Made by a program: the position numbers and the translations under genes. Under the pieces are notes generated by a model. The model saw only the letters and a list, made by a program, of their open reading frames with translations. It did not search any database and had not been told where the DNA came from. A DNA stretch of 64,000 bases from Ursus arctos (Eukaryota; Chordata; Mammalia; Carnivora; Ursidae): assembly GCF_023065955.2 (NCBI RefSeq), contig NW_026622797.1, forward strand, positions 53,193,689 to 53,257,688, given 5' to 3'. Below are positions 24,961 to 36,967 of the stretch, one piece after another (position 1 is the first letter of the stretch; every line of letters starts with the position of its first letter).

Positions 24961-25258
24961 ATGAATTGTGGGATTAAAAAGTAGAATTGAGGTCAGGGCG
25001 AGACCACAGCAGAAGTGAATTGGCTTAAAGAAAACTAGATATTTGGTCTCCAAAACCATCTGTTTATAGGATTGTTTTGCTTGATTGCCACTACTTGCCA
25101 TCTCCAGATTCAATCTATGTTAGAAAGATTGCAGGTGAAGTTGCCTGCCTACCAGACACACAGCTCAGCTTTTTTCTTCTTTGGGCAAAAACCAAAAAGT
25201 AAATTATATGTGTTTCAAATGAATGAAGGGCAAGCAGAATTCTATTTCCTGCAGGGCT

Positions 25259-25288
25259 CAAAACAAAACAAAACAAAACAAAACAAAA
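25259..25288. repeat. (AAAAC)n simple repeat
   Basis: About six AAAAC units immediately upstream of the SINEC insertion at 25,301; its last bases merge into the TSD. Confidence 0.95.
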
Positions 25289-25300
25289 TGTAGTTGTTGT

Positions 25301-25479
25301 GGGATGTCTGGGTGGCTCAGTCAGTTAAGCATCTGCCTTTGGCTCAGGTCATGATCCCAGGGTCCTGGGATCGAGTCCCGCATCAGGCTTCTTGCTCACC
25401 AGGGAGCCTGCTTCTTCCTCTGCCTGCCGCTCCCCCTGCTTGTACTTTCTCTCTCTGACAAATAAATAAATTTTTTTTA
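25301..25479 (+). mobile_element. SINEC with perfect 16-bp TSD
   Basis: The insertion is bounded by identical 16-bp copies of 'aaaatgtagttgttgt' at 25,285-25,300 and 25,480-25,495. The head 'gggatgtctgggtggctcag' has lost the usual GGCGCC. The body ends 'gacaaataaataaattttttttaa'. The intact TSD argues for a fairly young insertion. Confidence 0.97.
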
Positions 25480-25666
25480 AAAATGTAGTTGTTGTTCCCA
25501 CATAATGCACACAGATCCATCATCAGTCCTACAGACTGTCCTTTGCCTTAGGTCAGGTGATCGGAAGGGATCATTTTTCAAATTCCCTTCCAATTCTGTT
25601 ATTTGACATGTTTATCAAGTATGTTTTACTTTTCTCATTTTGCAGAAATTGCCTTCGTGGTACTCG

Positions 25667-26132
25667 TATCAGTCTTTCGTGATTCTTCTATAACAAAGTG
25701 CCACACGTTTAGTGGCTTAAGACAAAATGAATTTATTCTCTTAGAGTTCTGGAGGTCAGAAGTACAAAATCATTTTACTAACCCAAAGTCAAGATGTTGG
25801 GGGCACTGGTGCCTTCTGGAAGCTCTAAAGAAAATACATTTCCTTCCTTGCCCTTTTCAGCTTCTTGTAGCCACCTACATTGCTTGGTCTGCGTCCCCTT
25901 CCCCATCCTCAAAGCACATGGCTTTCTCCTCCAGCTCAGGCTAGTCCTGCATCCCTCTTATTAGGACCACTGTGATTGCAGGGGGCCTGCCTGCATAACC
26001 CACAATTATCTCCCAAATGGAGTGTTAAAATAATCATATCCACAAAGTTCTTTTTGCCATGTAAGTCAACATTCACAGGGTCCGGGGATTAGGACGTGGA
26101 CATGTTGGAGTGCCACTATTCAGCCTGCCACA
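25667..26132 (-). repeat. MLT1-type MaLR solitary LTR
   Basis: Reverse complement of an MLT1-type LTR: 'tctataacaaagtgccacac', 'tagtggcttaagacaaaatg', 'agttctggaggtcagaagta', 'ttaggaccactgtgattgca', 'aacattcacagggtccgggg', ending near 'cactattcagcctgccacag'. It matches the copy at 56,489-57,201 block for block. The open frame 25,603-25,944 lies inside it and is not a gene. Confidence 0.82.
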
Positions 26133-26169
26133 GTTCTTCAGAAAGCTGGGTTCATGTCATTCTATGACA

Positions 26170-26333
26170 TTGTTCTATGCTGTCAATCTTTAAAAAGGCC
26201 CACATGTAATAAATACTGCTGGGAACTGTAACAGCTTCCAAATAATCGGGTATAGTTTATGCCCTTGAAGAGCTTTAATCGAGTGGAAGAGACATACTCA
26301 TCAGCCAGTTAGAGATGTACTTTTTAAAGGTAT

Positions 26334-26364
<31 letters not shown>

Positions 26365-26700
26365 TTGAGGGGGGTGTGGCAAGGAGCAGAGGGAGAGGGA
26401 CAAGCAGACTCAGTGCTGAGCACCGAGTCCAACGAAGGGCTCCAGCTCACCACCCTGAGATCATGACCTGAGCTGAAATCAAGGGTCAGTCGCTCACCGG
26501 ACTGAGCCCCCCAGCCCCATGAGGTGTAGTAATAATAAATGGGAGTGACACACAATGATACCGAGCACACAGCGTGTGTCAGGCACTGTATACGATGCTG
26601 GGTATGAAAGCATGAGTGAGCCGTGGTCTCTACCCTGAATCCAGAGAGTAGAGAGACATGCAGGGGAGAAAAGTCTGTATTTACAGGGAAAGACTGCGGT
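26170..26700 (-). repeat. L2 fragments split by a SINEC
   Basis: Antisense L2 pieces on both sides of the SINEC. Before it: 'tttatgcccttgaagagctttaatcgagtggaagagacat'. After it: 'gtgtcaggcactgtatacgatgctgggtat' and 'gtggtctctaccctgaatcc'. They may be one element or two adjacent ones; edges are approximate. Confidence 0.6.
26321..26518 (-). mobile_element. SINEC (older subfamily)
   Basis: Antisense SINEC with a (TTTA)n tail side (26,331-26,364), GA-rich body, and head 'ggactgagccccccagcccc' with substitutions. 'gagatcatgacctgagctgaaatcaag' marks the older subfamily. No clean TSD. Confidence 0.9.
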
Positions 26701-28959
26701 TTTACACCCACAAATTATCTTCTAGGTTGGCTTAGTATGATGGAAAAAACAGTGGATTGGCATAGTCCCAGAATCTGGGCTTTTCCAGTGACTTCACAAA
26801 AATTAGCCCTGTATCCTTGGAAAGATCACTTTGCCTGTCTGATTTGCTCTGGGTTTTAGCAACGTGCTGGTTTTATTAGACTGTGAATTTCCTGACTACC
26901 TTTCAGAATTTTGATGAAAAACTGTTGTCAGTACTGGAATTGATGGAAAACACAACCCAAGGAATTAAGAAGCTAGAGGAAAGGACTCAAGATTATTCAA
27001 AAACTAAAAATAAAAAATAAAGGAAGATAACAGGAATTGTTACTGAGATACTGAGGTAGGAAAGAACAGGGTGGATTAATAAAGATCGAGCTGCTATCAA
27101 AGCATTGCCTGCCCACCCATGAGAGAGCTGGCCTTTCTGGAATGACAAGCACATGTCCAGTTTGGCTTTGCTTGGCTATGGCCATAATCCACAGTGTGTG
27201 GACTTAACTCTATAAACTTAGCACTCCTGATTGTTGAGATAGCTAAAGAATTTAAGAGCTCATTTGTTCCCTGGGGATCAAAGTTAACTCCTGCCTGAAA
27301 GCTGGGACTTCCTGGCATGGGGCACAAAGTTTTCTGGCTAAAGCCTGAATATTCCCTAATATTGATAAGAAAAATAATTTATTTTAATTCACGTATTTAA
27401 TTTATTTTTAAAATAATCTCCCAACAGGTCAGGGGAGGGGGGCTGTGAAAAAATATATCTTGACCTATTCTGATGTGAAAAGTAACCTACTGTATACAAT
27501 GCTTATTCTATCCTGTGATGTGGTTAACTTTCCAATAGCCTAACTTTAAAGTGTCCCTGAGCCCTTTTTACTTTCTCTGAAGTAGAGTTTGGGGTGAATA
27601 TCAGTGGAAAAAAGAGGAAAAGGAATATCCTTTCTCACAAACAGCCTGAGGTAAAGCAACGCTTGTTTTCCTCCGGGAGGGAGAGTCATGGCTGGCTCCT
27701 CCTAGTCTTGAATTCTGAGTTGTGAAAAGCCGCTGTGGTTGCTTGGTAGCCTTAATGTGCTTCTGGAGAAAAATAAACAGCTTTCCACTGAACTGTTGAT
27801 ATTTATGGAAAAGGTAAAGTGGGATTCTTTCTTAGCCTCCAGAGCGAAAGGAGAAAAAAAAATCTATGTATTTGAAGGAAATGATATCACTTATAAATGG
27901 TGTGTTCAGGAAGTTTCTGAGGTGACCAACAGAAATGATGTGTCAGCTCACAGATTTCATTTTTACCACAGTTGTAGAAATTAAGAAAGTACAGATTTTA
28001 CTGGAAAAATAAATAAAAATTAAATGGCTGTGGCTGACCTGGGAACACCGTCTTTTTCCCAAACTCATCTCCTGGGAACAGGCTACTAGGCATTAGGTGA
28101 GATACAAACACAAAGCAGCAGTTTCTAGTGTAAAGAGATGTGGAATAAATCTGCGGATAGTTTGTTGGTTTCTTACAATGCCTATTGCAAACCTGGAATT
28201 GACAAGCCTTAAACACAAGGCCGTTTTTTGTTCCAATACAGTCGAGGTCTGTTTAAAAGCACAGCCTTGGAGTACAATAAATTCCCCCACTTTCCCTAAT
28301 GGATTTATTCTCTTAAGTTCTTTATGTAAGAAATGTTACACCATTTGAACCAATGACATGAAGCTGTTGAAGAGAAGATTTATTCACTTCACAGGTTAAT
28401 TCATGAAAGTGTGGACCTAATTGTTGCATTTGGCAAGAGGAAATACAACATTTGAACAGTGCTACTCATTTCCTTTCTTAACAGTGGGTTGAAATAGATT
28501 TATATTTTGCAGCCCCACTTTTCATTTCATGGGATTTACACCCTGTTCCTAGAGCAATCAACAGCCTGTGATTGATGGCGAAACCAATTAATTCAAGTGG
28601 TCTTTTCCCACAAGCTTATAGAATTTGCCCTTACTGCTCACACAATTTACTTTTATGCTCCAGACTTTTCTCCATCTTTTCTTCCATAGACTTATCTTAA
28701 GGTGTTTCTAGGACCCAGCACCTACATGTAGAACTCCTGGCTAATGTTAGATAGTTCATAAAATTGACACTGCCTGCTTATGTATGCTAAAAAGATATTC
28801 TATGTCAACATTCCTATATGCAACTATCTTAAAATTACTAGAGACACAAAAAGGTTTTAAATGGGGACTTTTTAAGAAGTTTTGTCCTGGATTACAAAGT
28901 TCTGTCTGCATCAACAAATGCTTACTGATATGTAAGTACACTGAGGCCTCTCACATGTT
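26701..28959. other. unique AT-rich sequence
   Basis: About 2.2 kb with no recognisable transposon, RNA gene or coding exon. Short domain-less frames only. Confidence 0.45.
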
Positions 28960-29160
28960 TATACTAGTTTTTACCATTTGCCAAGGACGTTTGTATCCAT
29001 CGTGTCATTTGATCCTAACAACAACCCCAGAAATTGGAACGGGCAATATTATTATCCCCATCATATCCATGGAAAAAGATAGAGGTTAAATGTCTGCCAA
29101 AGGTTGCACAACTAATTACCAGCAGAACCAGATCTTCTGGCTTCCAGGATAGGGCCCTCC
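28960..29160 (-). repeat. MIR SINE
   Basis: Antisense MIR: 'gtgtcatttgatcctaacaa', 'caaccccagaaattgg', 'attattatccccatca', 'gatagaggttaaatgtctg', 'ccaaaggttgcacaactaatta'. The frame 28,784-29,089 crosses it and is not a gene. Confidence 0.85.
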
Positions 29161-29578
29161 CCCTCCACCAGGGGGGGACAGATTCTATCCTGAGGGACCT
29201 CCTTGGAGACCACCTAAAAGTTAGGCATTGCAGGGGAGCAAAACAGCAGGTGTGCCACACCCCATTCTGAATTCCCTCAGGGAAAACAACAGTCCTGCAT
29301 TTATCTGTTTTATATGTTGAGAAATTGGATACATTTTTATTTGAATGAGATTTATGGCACGAAGAAGAAAGAAAAAAGTGGAAAAGCACTGCAATTGCCC
29401 TGTGTACGACACCGCCTTAAAATGACTAGGAAATATTGGCACGGTGATAATGTGAGCTCAGTCGTGCTTCTCTAGTACCAGGAACTGACTTAATCAATTT
29501 GGGAGACAAAAGCCGATTATAACAAGCAAAAATACCATCAGTGTCATTGTTAAAGCATTAAGAACCTGGTTATCTGTT
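29161..29578. other. unique sequence
   Basis: No gene or transposon recognised in this short interval. Confidence 0.4.
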
Positions 29579-29592
29579 AATAGCATATTAGA

Positions 29593-29779
29593 GGGCTTCT
29601 GGGTGGCTCAGTTGGTTAAGTGTCTGACTTCGGTTCTGGTTATGATCTCAGGGTCCTGGGATTGAGCCCCATGTAGGGTTCCCCACTCAGCAGGGAGTCT
29701 GCTTCACCCTCTCCCTCTGCCCCTTCCCCGCTCATGCGCACTCGTGTTCTCTCTCTCTCTCAAATAAAATCTGTTTAAA
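29593..29779 (+). mobile_element. SINEC with TSD
   Basis: Plus-strand SINEC from 'gggcttctgggtggctcagt' to a short A-rich tail. A 14-bp TSD with one mismatch lies at 29,579-29,592 and 29,780-29,793 (aatagcatattaga / aataccatattaga). Confidence 0.95.
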
Positions 29780-29899
29780 AATACCATATTAGACAATTTT
29801 AAAACTTAAGTGGACCTTCTAGACACCTGTGCATTAATAATAGCAAAATAGTTAATTAGATGAACACAGAGATCTGGCAATAGATATGAGTCATATTGG

Positions 29900-30410
29900 A
29901 TGAAGGCACAGAGGATGCGGTAGACCTCCACTGTCTTCTTTCAGGGCAGCATGCTGGCCATTTATCATGCAGGCCAGTCCTGTGCCTCTCCAGCATGTTG
30001 TATTCTAAAGCCATGGAATAGTTTGCCTTTCTTTCTCCAAGAGAAATTTTCTGTGATGCACATAAAATTAGTGGGTCAATTAGATTTAAAGGGATAATAC
30101 ATACACGGGGGCCTGTCCAGTCATGAAGGGGGAAAGACATGAGTCCGGGGCTGCTGGTGGTCCTCATGCCTCTCTATGCCAACAACGCAGAGAGAGTTTC
30201 TGTTCATGAGGCGAGAATGGAGCCTGAGCACAGACAGCCTAGCCTGATGGTCTCTTCTTCCCAGTTCCTGTTTCTGATGTTCCCAGAACAACCCTGGCTT
30301 CTGCAGACCTTCCCATTATTTTGTGATTCTTCCAATTAAAGCCTTCTTTTATCCCAAACTAGTTTAAGTCGGTTTTCCATCAGCTGTGCCAAAGAAAAAG
30401 CCTTGACTAA
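29900..30410 (+). repeat. probable MaLR LTR
   Basis: The 3' end 'caattaaagccttcttttatc', 'actagtttaagtcggttttc' and 'agccttgactaacacgg' matches the end of an MLT1-type LTR in plus orientation. The 5' half is too diverged for me to place, so the left edge is a guess. Confidence 0.5.
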
Positions 30411-30429
30411 CACGGCAGTGGTTCAGAGT

Positions 30430-30640
30430 GGCGGGAAGGGCTACGAGCTTAGAAACGAACAGCTCTGCACTTGCATCATGACTGCCCCAGCCATGCAAGC
30501 TCAGACATTATTGAATGTCTCGAAGCTTCAGTTTCTGCCTATGTTATGTGCTAATATTAATACTACCTCCGTCATGGAGTAATCGTGATGACTAAGTGAA
30601 ACTATATGTGTGACAGTGCCCAGCCATTCTTTCCTAGTGC
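30430..30640 (+). repeat. MIR SINE fragment
   Basis: MIR-like order on the plus strand: 'gtctcgaagcttcagtttctgcc', 'attaatactacctccgtcatgg', 'cgtgatgactaagtgaaac', 'tgtgacagtgcccagc'. Highly diverged. Confidence 0.65.
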
Positions 30641-30681
30641 AATCTTCAGTGGTTAGGCATGTTTCCAAGCCCCCAATATAT

Positions 30682-30714
30682 TATTCATTCATTCATTCAT
30701 TCATTCATTCATTC
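30682..30714. repeat. (ATTC)n simple repeat at an L2 3' end
   Basis: About eight ATTC units. L2 ends in a short tandem repeat of this kind, so on the minus strand this marks the 3' terminus of the L2 that follows. Confidence 0.95.
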
Positions 30715-30783
30715 AACACTCATTTATTACTCAGGTGCTAACTATTGGCCTATATTATACCTAGCAGCAAGGCAAGAATGTTT

Positions 30784-30921
30784 AAAAAAAGGGGGGGGAG
30801 AAGAAGAAGAAGAAGAAGAAGAAGAAGAAGAAGAAGAAGAAGAAGAAGGAGAAGAAGAAGAAGAAGAAGGGGAAGAAGAAGAAGAAGAAGAAGAAGAAGA
30901 AGAAGAAGAAGAAGAAAAAAA
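30784..30921 (+). repeat. (GAA)n expansion in a 138-nt pure purine tract
   Basis: No pyrimidine occurs from 30,784 to 30,921. It begins A7, then G8 (30,791-30,798), then about 118 nt of GAA units with two small interruptions (near 30,848-30,850 and 30,869-30,872). Long GAA.TTC tracts can form intramolecular triplexes. Apparent poly-Glu, poly-Arg/Lys, poly-Ser and poly-Leu frames here are translations of the repeat. Confidence 0.98.
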
Positions 30922-32224
30922 TATAGGGTTTTTGACTTCAAGAAGTTCATGGATCAGTTGGAGAAACATACAAATTTGGAGTGGATTGGTGTCACAAAAG
31001 TTTTTGGCATAAGGAGTGACATCACCAAGATAATGACCTAGACTGTTCCTGACTTCATTCCTCCTCATAAGAACAACTAACAACTCTTCAAGAGTAAGAT
31101 ACCCCTGAGAGGATCCTAGAACACAAGGGCAAGGCTAAAGCACCCCGCTGTCCCTCGGTGACTAAGACAGACTGCATTAGAAGGGTAAAAGAGACAGCTC
31201 CACACTACCCTGCCTGCTGTGTCCCCTCCCAAGGCCAGCAGCAACATTCAGAAAGGTCTCCCGTTAGCCTCTGGCTTCTCCAGTGGGAAAAGAGGACCCA
31301 GGAGAGACAACCAGCACTGCCAAAACATTGTGGGTTGCTTTGCCAGAGCCACTACTCTGCTCTCGCCCCACAGGAATTACATGGGATTCTGTGGGGCTCA
31401 GCCACTGGGAATCTGACTATGATCGGGAAGGGGACAGGGGCTTGCAACAACCAGCGTATGGATCTTGGCAGACCATGCTCATACCTGCAGTGCCCAAGTA
31501 GTACCCCAATCAGCAGTTTTGCTCATCTGCAGAATCAAATCAGGGGCAAACTCTGACCAAGGAACTCAATGGACTGCCGATCTGCTTGATGTAGATCCTT
31601 AAATAAGGAGATCTGGCAGTCTAAGAGCCGAGTTTGCCCACACCCAGGCAAGGAGCTGAATCACAGCCCCACCCACTGCGGAGAGTGCCTTTCAGCCTCA
31701 TTTGAGCAGAAGAGCTGGTGATGACTCTGGAACCTGTTTGGCCCAGCAGCAGTCAAGCAGAGAGGTAGGCAGTCAGAGCCAATAAATTGCAGAGCAAACT
31801 GGTGGCCCTGATTGGTCAGAGAAACTGGAGTGCAGGTTGGCTTGAGTTGAGACAATAAGGACCTTTACCAGTTTTAGAGCTGCTTCTCCTGCTGCACTAG
31901 GGCAGGGAATCTAATTCATAGCCCTACTCATGGCTAAATACAGCCTTTAGCCTATCCAACTAGGGAAACTAACCAGAGCACACAGGAAGCTGTGTACCCA
32001 TTTAACAGCCCTACGCAGAATGGCACTTGACCATAGAACACAGCCTGTGATTTCCCCTGCCTGCAGAGCAAAACCACAAGGGAAAATCCTGTAGTAATTA
32101 CAAAATAGAACATGATAAATAAGTCAAAGTGTACTAATACCAAAAGACATCAAAACACAAAAAGACAGCATGATAAGAAACAAGGAAAAATAGGTCACCA
32201 AAACACCAGAAAATAATTAACAAA

Positions 32225-35200
32225 ATAGCAATGGTAAGTCCTTACTTATCAATAATTACCTTAAATGTAAATGGATTAAGTTCTCAAACTAAAAGACAGA
32301 GAATGATTGGATGGATTTAAAAAAACAAAAGACAAGATTGAACAATATGCTGCCTACAAGAACTTCACTTTGGCATTGAAGACCCACATAGACTGAGAGT
32401 GATGGGGTGAAAAAAGACATTTCAGGTAAACGGTAACAAAATAAACAAAAAAACACAGGGGTAGCTAAACTTAGACAAAATAGATTTTGAACTAAAACTG
32501 GTAAAAAGAGACCAAGAAGGTCCTTATATAATGACAAAGGGGTCAATACATCAAGAAGATATAACAATTATAAATATTTATGCACCTATGCACCAAACAT
32601 TGGAATGATGAAATATAAAGCAAAAACCAAATAGAGCTAAAAGGAGAAATAAAGTACAGTAATACAATAATAGTTGTAGACTTTAATACCCCACTCTCAA
32701 GAATGGATAGATCATCCATACAGAGAATGTATAAGGAAACAGCAGCTTTGAACAACACTGACCAAATTGACCTAATCAAAATATAGATAGAACATTCTAT
32801 CCAACAACAACAGAATACACATTCTTCTCAAGTGCACATGGAACATTTTCTAGGATAGAACATATGTTAGGCCACAAAGCAAGTCAGCAAATTCAATAAG
32901 ATTGAAATCATGCTAAGTACATTCTTTGACCACAGGGCATGAAACTAGAAATCAATAACAAGAGGAAAACTGGAAAACTCATGAACACAAGGAAATTAAA
33001 CACCGCTATCCTGAACAACCAATGGATCAAAGGAGAAATTAAAGGTGAAATTAAGAAGTTTCTTGAGACAAACAAAAATGGAAACTACAATGTACCAGAA
33101 CTTGTGGGATGCAACAAAAGCAGTTCTAAGAGGGAAGTTCATACCAATAAATGCCTACATTAAGAAGCAGGAAAAATCCCAAATAAACAACCTAACTCGA
33201 TGCCTTAAGGAACTAGCAAAAGAAAAAACTGAGCCCAAAGTTAGCAGAAGAATGGAAATAATAAAGACTAGAGCAGAAATAAGTGAAATCGAGCACAGAA
33301 AAACATAGAAAAGATTAACAAAATGGAGAGCCAATTCTTTGAAAAGGTGAACAAAATTGACAAGCCCTTAGCTAGACTGAGGGAAAAAGAGAGCGCATCA
33401 AATTGACAAAATTATAAATGGAAAAGGAGACATTACAATGGACCCCACAGAAACTGAAAGGATCATAAGAGGCTACTCTGAACAACTTAATGCCAACAAA
33501 CTGGACAACGTAGAAGAAATGGAAAAGTTCTTAGAAATGTAAACTTATCAAGACTGAATCAGAAGGAAATAGAAAATCTGAGTAGGCCAATTACTAGTAA
33601 GGATATTAAATCAGCAATCAAAAATCTCCCAACAAAGAAAAGCCCAGGACCAGATAGTTTTACTGATGAATTTTACCAAACATGTATTCTTTTTTATTTT
33701 ATTTTGTTTATTTATTTGAGAGAGAAAGAGAGCACGAGAGGGGAGAGAGTCAGAGGGAGTCAGACGGAGAAGCAGACTCCCTGCTGAGCAGGGAGCCCAA
33801 AGCAGGACTTGATCCTGGGACTCCAGGATCATGACCTGAGCCAAAGGCAGTCGCTTAGCCAACTGAGCCACCCAGGCACCCTTACCAAACATTTAAAAAA
33901 GAATTAGCATCAATTCTTCTCAAACTCTTACAAAATATTGAAAAGAAGGGAACATTCCCAAATACATTTTATGAGACTATTTTTCTGATACCAAAACTAG
34001 AAACAGACATTACTAGAAAAGAAAACTACAGGCCAATATCCCTGATGAGTATGGATGCAAACATTACCAATAAAATACTAGCAAACCAAATTCAGTAGCA
34101 CATTAAAAGGATCATTCGCCATGATAGAATGGGATTTATCTCTGATATGCAAGGATGGTTCAACATTTGCAAATCAATCAATCCAATACATCACATTAAT
34201 AGAATGAAAGAAAAGAATCATGATCATCTCAACAGCACAGAAAAAAGCATTTGACAAAATTCGACATTTATTTAGGACAAATATTCTTAATAAATTAGGC
34301 ATAGAAAAAACATACCTCAACATAATAAAGGCCGCATATAACAAGCCCACAGCTAACATCACACTCAATGGGGAAAGGTTGAAAGTTTATCCTTTAAGAT
34401 CAGGAGCAGGATAAGTGTCCCAGCTCCTACTCAACGTAGTCTAGAAGTCCTAACTAGAGCAATCAGAAAAAAGATAAAAGATAACAGAATTGGAAATGAA
34501 TAAGTAAAATTGTCTCTATTTTCAGATGACATGATTTTAGATAGAGAAAATCCTAAAGACTCGATCAAAAAACTCTTAGATCTAATCAATGAATTCAGTA
34601 AAGTTGCAGGATACAAAATTGCCATACAAAAATCAGTAACATTTCTACACAATAACAATGAATTTTCTGGAAAAGAAAAAAAGAAATCTGTTTCATTTTC
34701 AATAACATCAAAGACAATAAAATACTTAGGAATAAATTGTAACTAAGGAGGTGAAAAATCTCTACTCTGAAAGCCTCAAGAAGTTGATGAAAGAAATCAA
34801 AGACACAAATAAATGGAAAGGTATTCTGTGTTCATGGATTAAAAGAATTCATATTGCTGAAATGTCAATACTACCAAAAGCCAATGCAATCCCTATCAAG
34901 ATTCCAATGCCATTTTTTGCAGAAGTAGGAAAAATACTCCTAAAATTTGTATGGAACCACAAAAGACCCCAAATAGCCAAAGAAATCCTGAGAAAGAAGA
35001 ACAAAGCAGGAGGCATCACACTTCCTGATTTCAAGCTATAGTATAAAGCTACAGTCATCAAAACAGTATGGTACTGACATAAAAACAGACAAATAGACCA
35101 ATAGAATAGAATTGAGAGCACAAAAATAAACCCTGGCATATACAGTCAACTAATATTAGGAGCCAAGGATACTCAGTGGAGAAAAGATAGTCTCTTCAAT

Positions 35201-36260
35201 AAATGGTGCTGGAATAATTGGATAGTCCCATGTGAAAGAAAGAAATTGGACCCATATCTTATACTCCTCACAAAAATTAACTCAATATGGATTGAAGCCT
35301 TGAATATAAATCCTGAAACCATGAAACTTCTTGAAGAAAGGAATAAAGCTCCTTTACATGGGTCTTGGTGATGATTTTTTTGGATATGACACCTAAAGTA
35401 CAAGCAACAAAATAAAAAATAAACAGTGGGACTACATCAAGCTAAAAAGCTCTGCGCAGGAAAAAAAAAATTAACAAAAAGAAACCAAGACAACCTATGA
35501 AATGGGGGAAAAATTGCACACCATGTATCTGATAAGGGGTTAATATCCAAAAAATATGAAGAACTCATAAGCTCAAGAGAAAAAAAAAAACAAAAAAACA
35601 AAAAATACAAAAACAAAACAAACAAAAAAACACCAAATTAAAGAATGAGCAAAGGACTTTAATAGAAATTTCTCCAAAGAAGATGTACAAAAGGTCAATA
35701 GGTACATGAAAAGATGCTCAACATCACTGGTCATTAGGAAAATGCAATTAAAACCACAATAAGATATCAGGTCACACCTGCTAGAATAGCCATAATCAAA
35801 AAGACAAGAGATAACTAATGCTAGCATGAACGTGGAGAAACAGAAACTTTGCACACTCTTGACAGGATTGTAAATTAAAATAGCCACTATGAAAAACAGT
35901 ATTCAGGGTCCTCAAAAAATTAAAAATAGAGCTACCATATGACCCAGCAATCTTACTTCCGGGAATATATCCAAAGGGGGAAGAAAACGAACTCAAGAAG
36001 ATACTTGCACCCCCATATTCATAGCAGCATATTATTTACAATAGTCAAGACATGGAAACAACCTAAGTGTCCATCAGTGGGTGAATGGATAAAGAAAATA
36101 TGGTAGATATACACAATGGACTATTATTCAACCATAAAAAATGAGGAAATCCTACCATTTGTGACAACATGGGTGGAACCTGAAGGCATTGTGCTAAGTT
36201 ATGTAAGTCAGACAGAAAGACCAATACTGTATGATCTCACTTATCTAAATTTTTTAGGTT
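32225..36260 (+). pseudogene. L1 ORF2 remnant (endonuclease and reverse transcriptase)
   Basis: Decayed LINE-1 ORF2, which in live elements encodes a protein that nicks DNA and reverse-transcribes L1 RNA. The usual start codon position reads ATA (32,225-32,227). The N-terminal endonuclease region reads 'SIITLNVNGL' before a stop at about 32,318. Readable reverse-transcriptase pieces lie at 34,220-34,414 (AFDKI motif), 34,510-34,746 (FSDD at 34,519-34,530 in place of the usual FADD) and 34,751-35,041. Frameshifts, stops and a SINEC insertion break it throughout. Total length without the SINEC is close to a full ORF2, so loss is by point decay and not large deletion. Confidence 0.88.
33684..33881 (-). 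mobile_element. SINEC inside L1 ORF2, perfect TSD
   Basis: Antisense SINEC bounded by identical 'ttaccaaacat' copies (33,673-33,683 and 33,882-33,892). L1 sequence continues on either side, so the SINEC is younger than the L1. Head reads 'actgagccacccaggcaccc'. Confidence 0.97.
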
Positions 36261-36821
36261 TGTGGAATCTAAAAAACAAAAACAGAAGCAAACTCATAGA
36301 AAAGGGATCAGACTTGTAGTTTCCAGAGGTGGAGGATGTGGGGAAGAAAACTTGGAGTAAGGTGGTCAAAAGGGTGCAAAATTCCTAAGATAACTGAGAT
36401 AAATAAGTACTGGGGATAGTGTACAACATGCCACAACTAACACTGTTGTATGACACACAGGAAAATTGTTACGATCGTAGATCCTAAGAGTTCCGTCACA
36501 AGGAGGAATCTTTTTCCATTGTTTCTTTCTTTCGTTCCGGTGAATCTGTATGAGAGGATGGTTGCTGAACCTCTTGTGCAATCATTTCACAATATATGTA
36601 CATCAACCCATCGTGCTGTATCCCTTAAACCTATTCAGTGATAGATGCCAATTATTTCTCAATGAAACTGGAAAAAAGTTTTGGTATAAATATGAATCAA
36701 CACAAAATAAGAGAATGACCAGTTTGGGGTGTGGTGTGTCAAGGAAGCTTTTAGGGGAAGGAGACTTTGAGCCAAGGTTTAATAGGAAATACAGTGATGC
36801 GATAGATTGCCAAAGAGACTT

Positions 36822-36921
36822 TTTTTTTTAAAGTAATCTCTACACCCAACGTGGGGCTTGAACCCACAACCCCAAGATCAAGAGTCGAACGCTCCACCAG
36901 CTGAGCCGGCCAGGAGCCCCC
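36822..36921 (-). mobile_element. short SINEC variant
   Basis: Antisense, about 100 bp, consisting of a T-run, 'aaagtaatctctacacccaacgtgg', then the tRNA-like part 'gagccggccaggagccccc'. It lacks the CT-rich body of full SINECs, a short form seen in carnivore genomes. It follows the second L2 piece. Confidence 0.85.
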
Positions 36922-36967
36922 AGAAAGTCTTTTTAAATGAAATGCCCTTCCTAGTCGGTCAAAACTT

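Larger units (their letters stand above)
31013..36673 (+). mobile_element. near-full-length L1 lacking ORF1
   Basis: An L1 bounded by a degenerate 16-17 bp TSD (30,996-31,012 'aaaagtttttggcataa' and 36,674-36,689 'aaaagttttggtataa'). It starts with an L1-like 5' region ('gacatcaccaagataatg'), continues as a long 5' non-coding region to about 32,190, then passes directly into ORF2 sequence. No ORF1 footprint is visible. The 3' region runs to 36,673. A SINEC interrupts it at 33,684-33,881. Excluding that, the element is about 5.45 kb. Similarity is to L1MA/L1M-age elements; it is dead because of multiple stops. Confidence 0.9.
30683..36821 (-). repeat. L2 fragment, split by a GAA tract and a full L1 insertion
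   Basis: Antisense L2 3' end: (ATTC)n, 'aacactcatttattactcagg', 'cctatattatacctagcagc', then after the purine tract 'gacttcaagaagttcatgga'. The same element resumes beyond the L1 at 36,690 with 'tcaaggaagcttttaggggaagg' and 'gactttgagccaaggtttaa', as expected further into an antisense L2. The span given includes the inserted L1. Confidence 0.65.

Noticed and set aside
30682..30714. (ATTC)n repeat as a short CRISPR-like array
   Set aside because: Uniform 4-bp units without spacers; it is the tandem 3' end of an L2.
30659..31083. Long poly-Glu, poly-Arg/Lys and poly-Ser/Leu open frames
   Set aside because: They are translations of the GAA tract in each frame, with no start context or homology.
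32939..36319. Several plus-strand frames of 60-96 codons with recognisable reverse-transcriptase-like residues
   Set aside because: They are fragments of one decayed L1 ORF2, reported as a pseudogene and not as separate genes.
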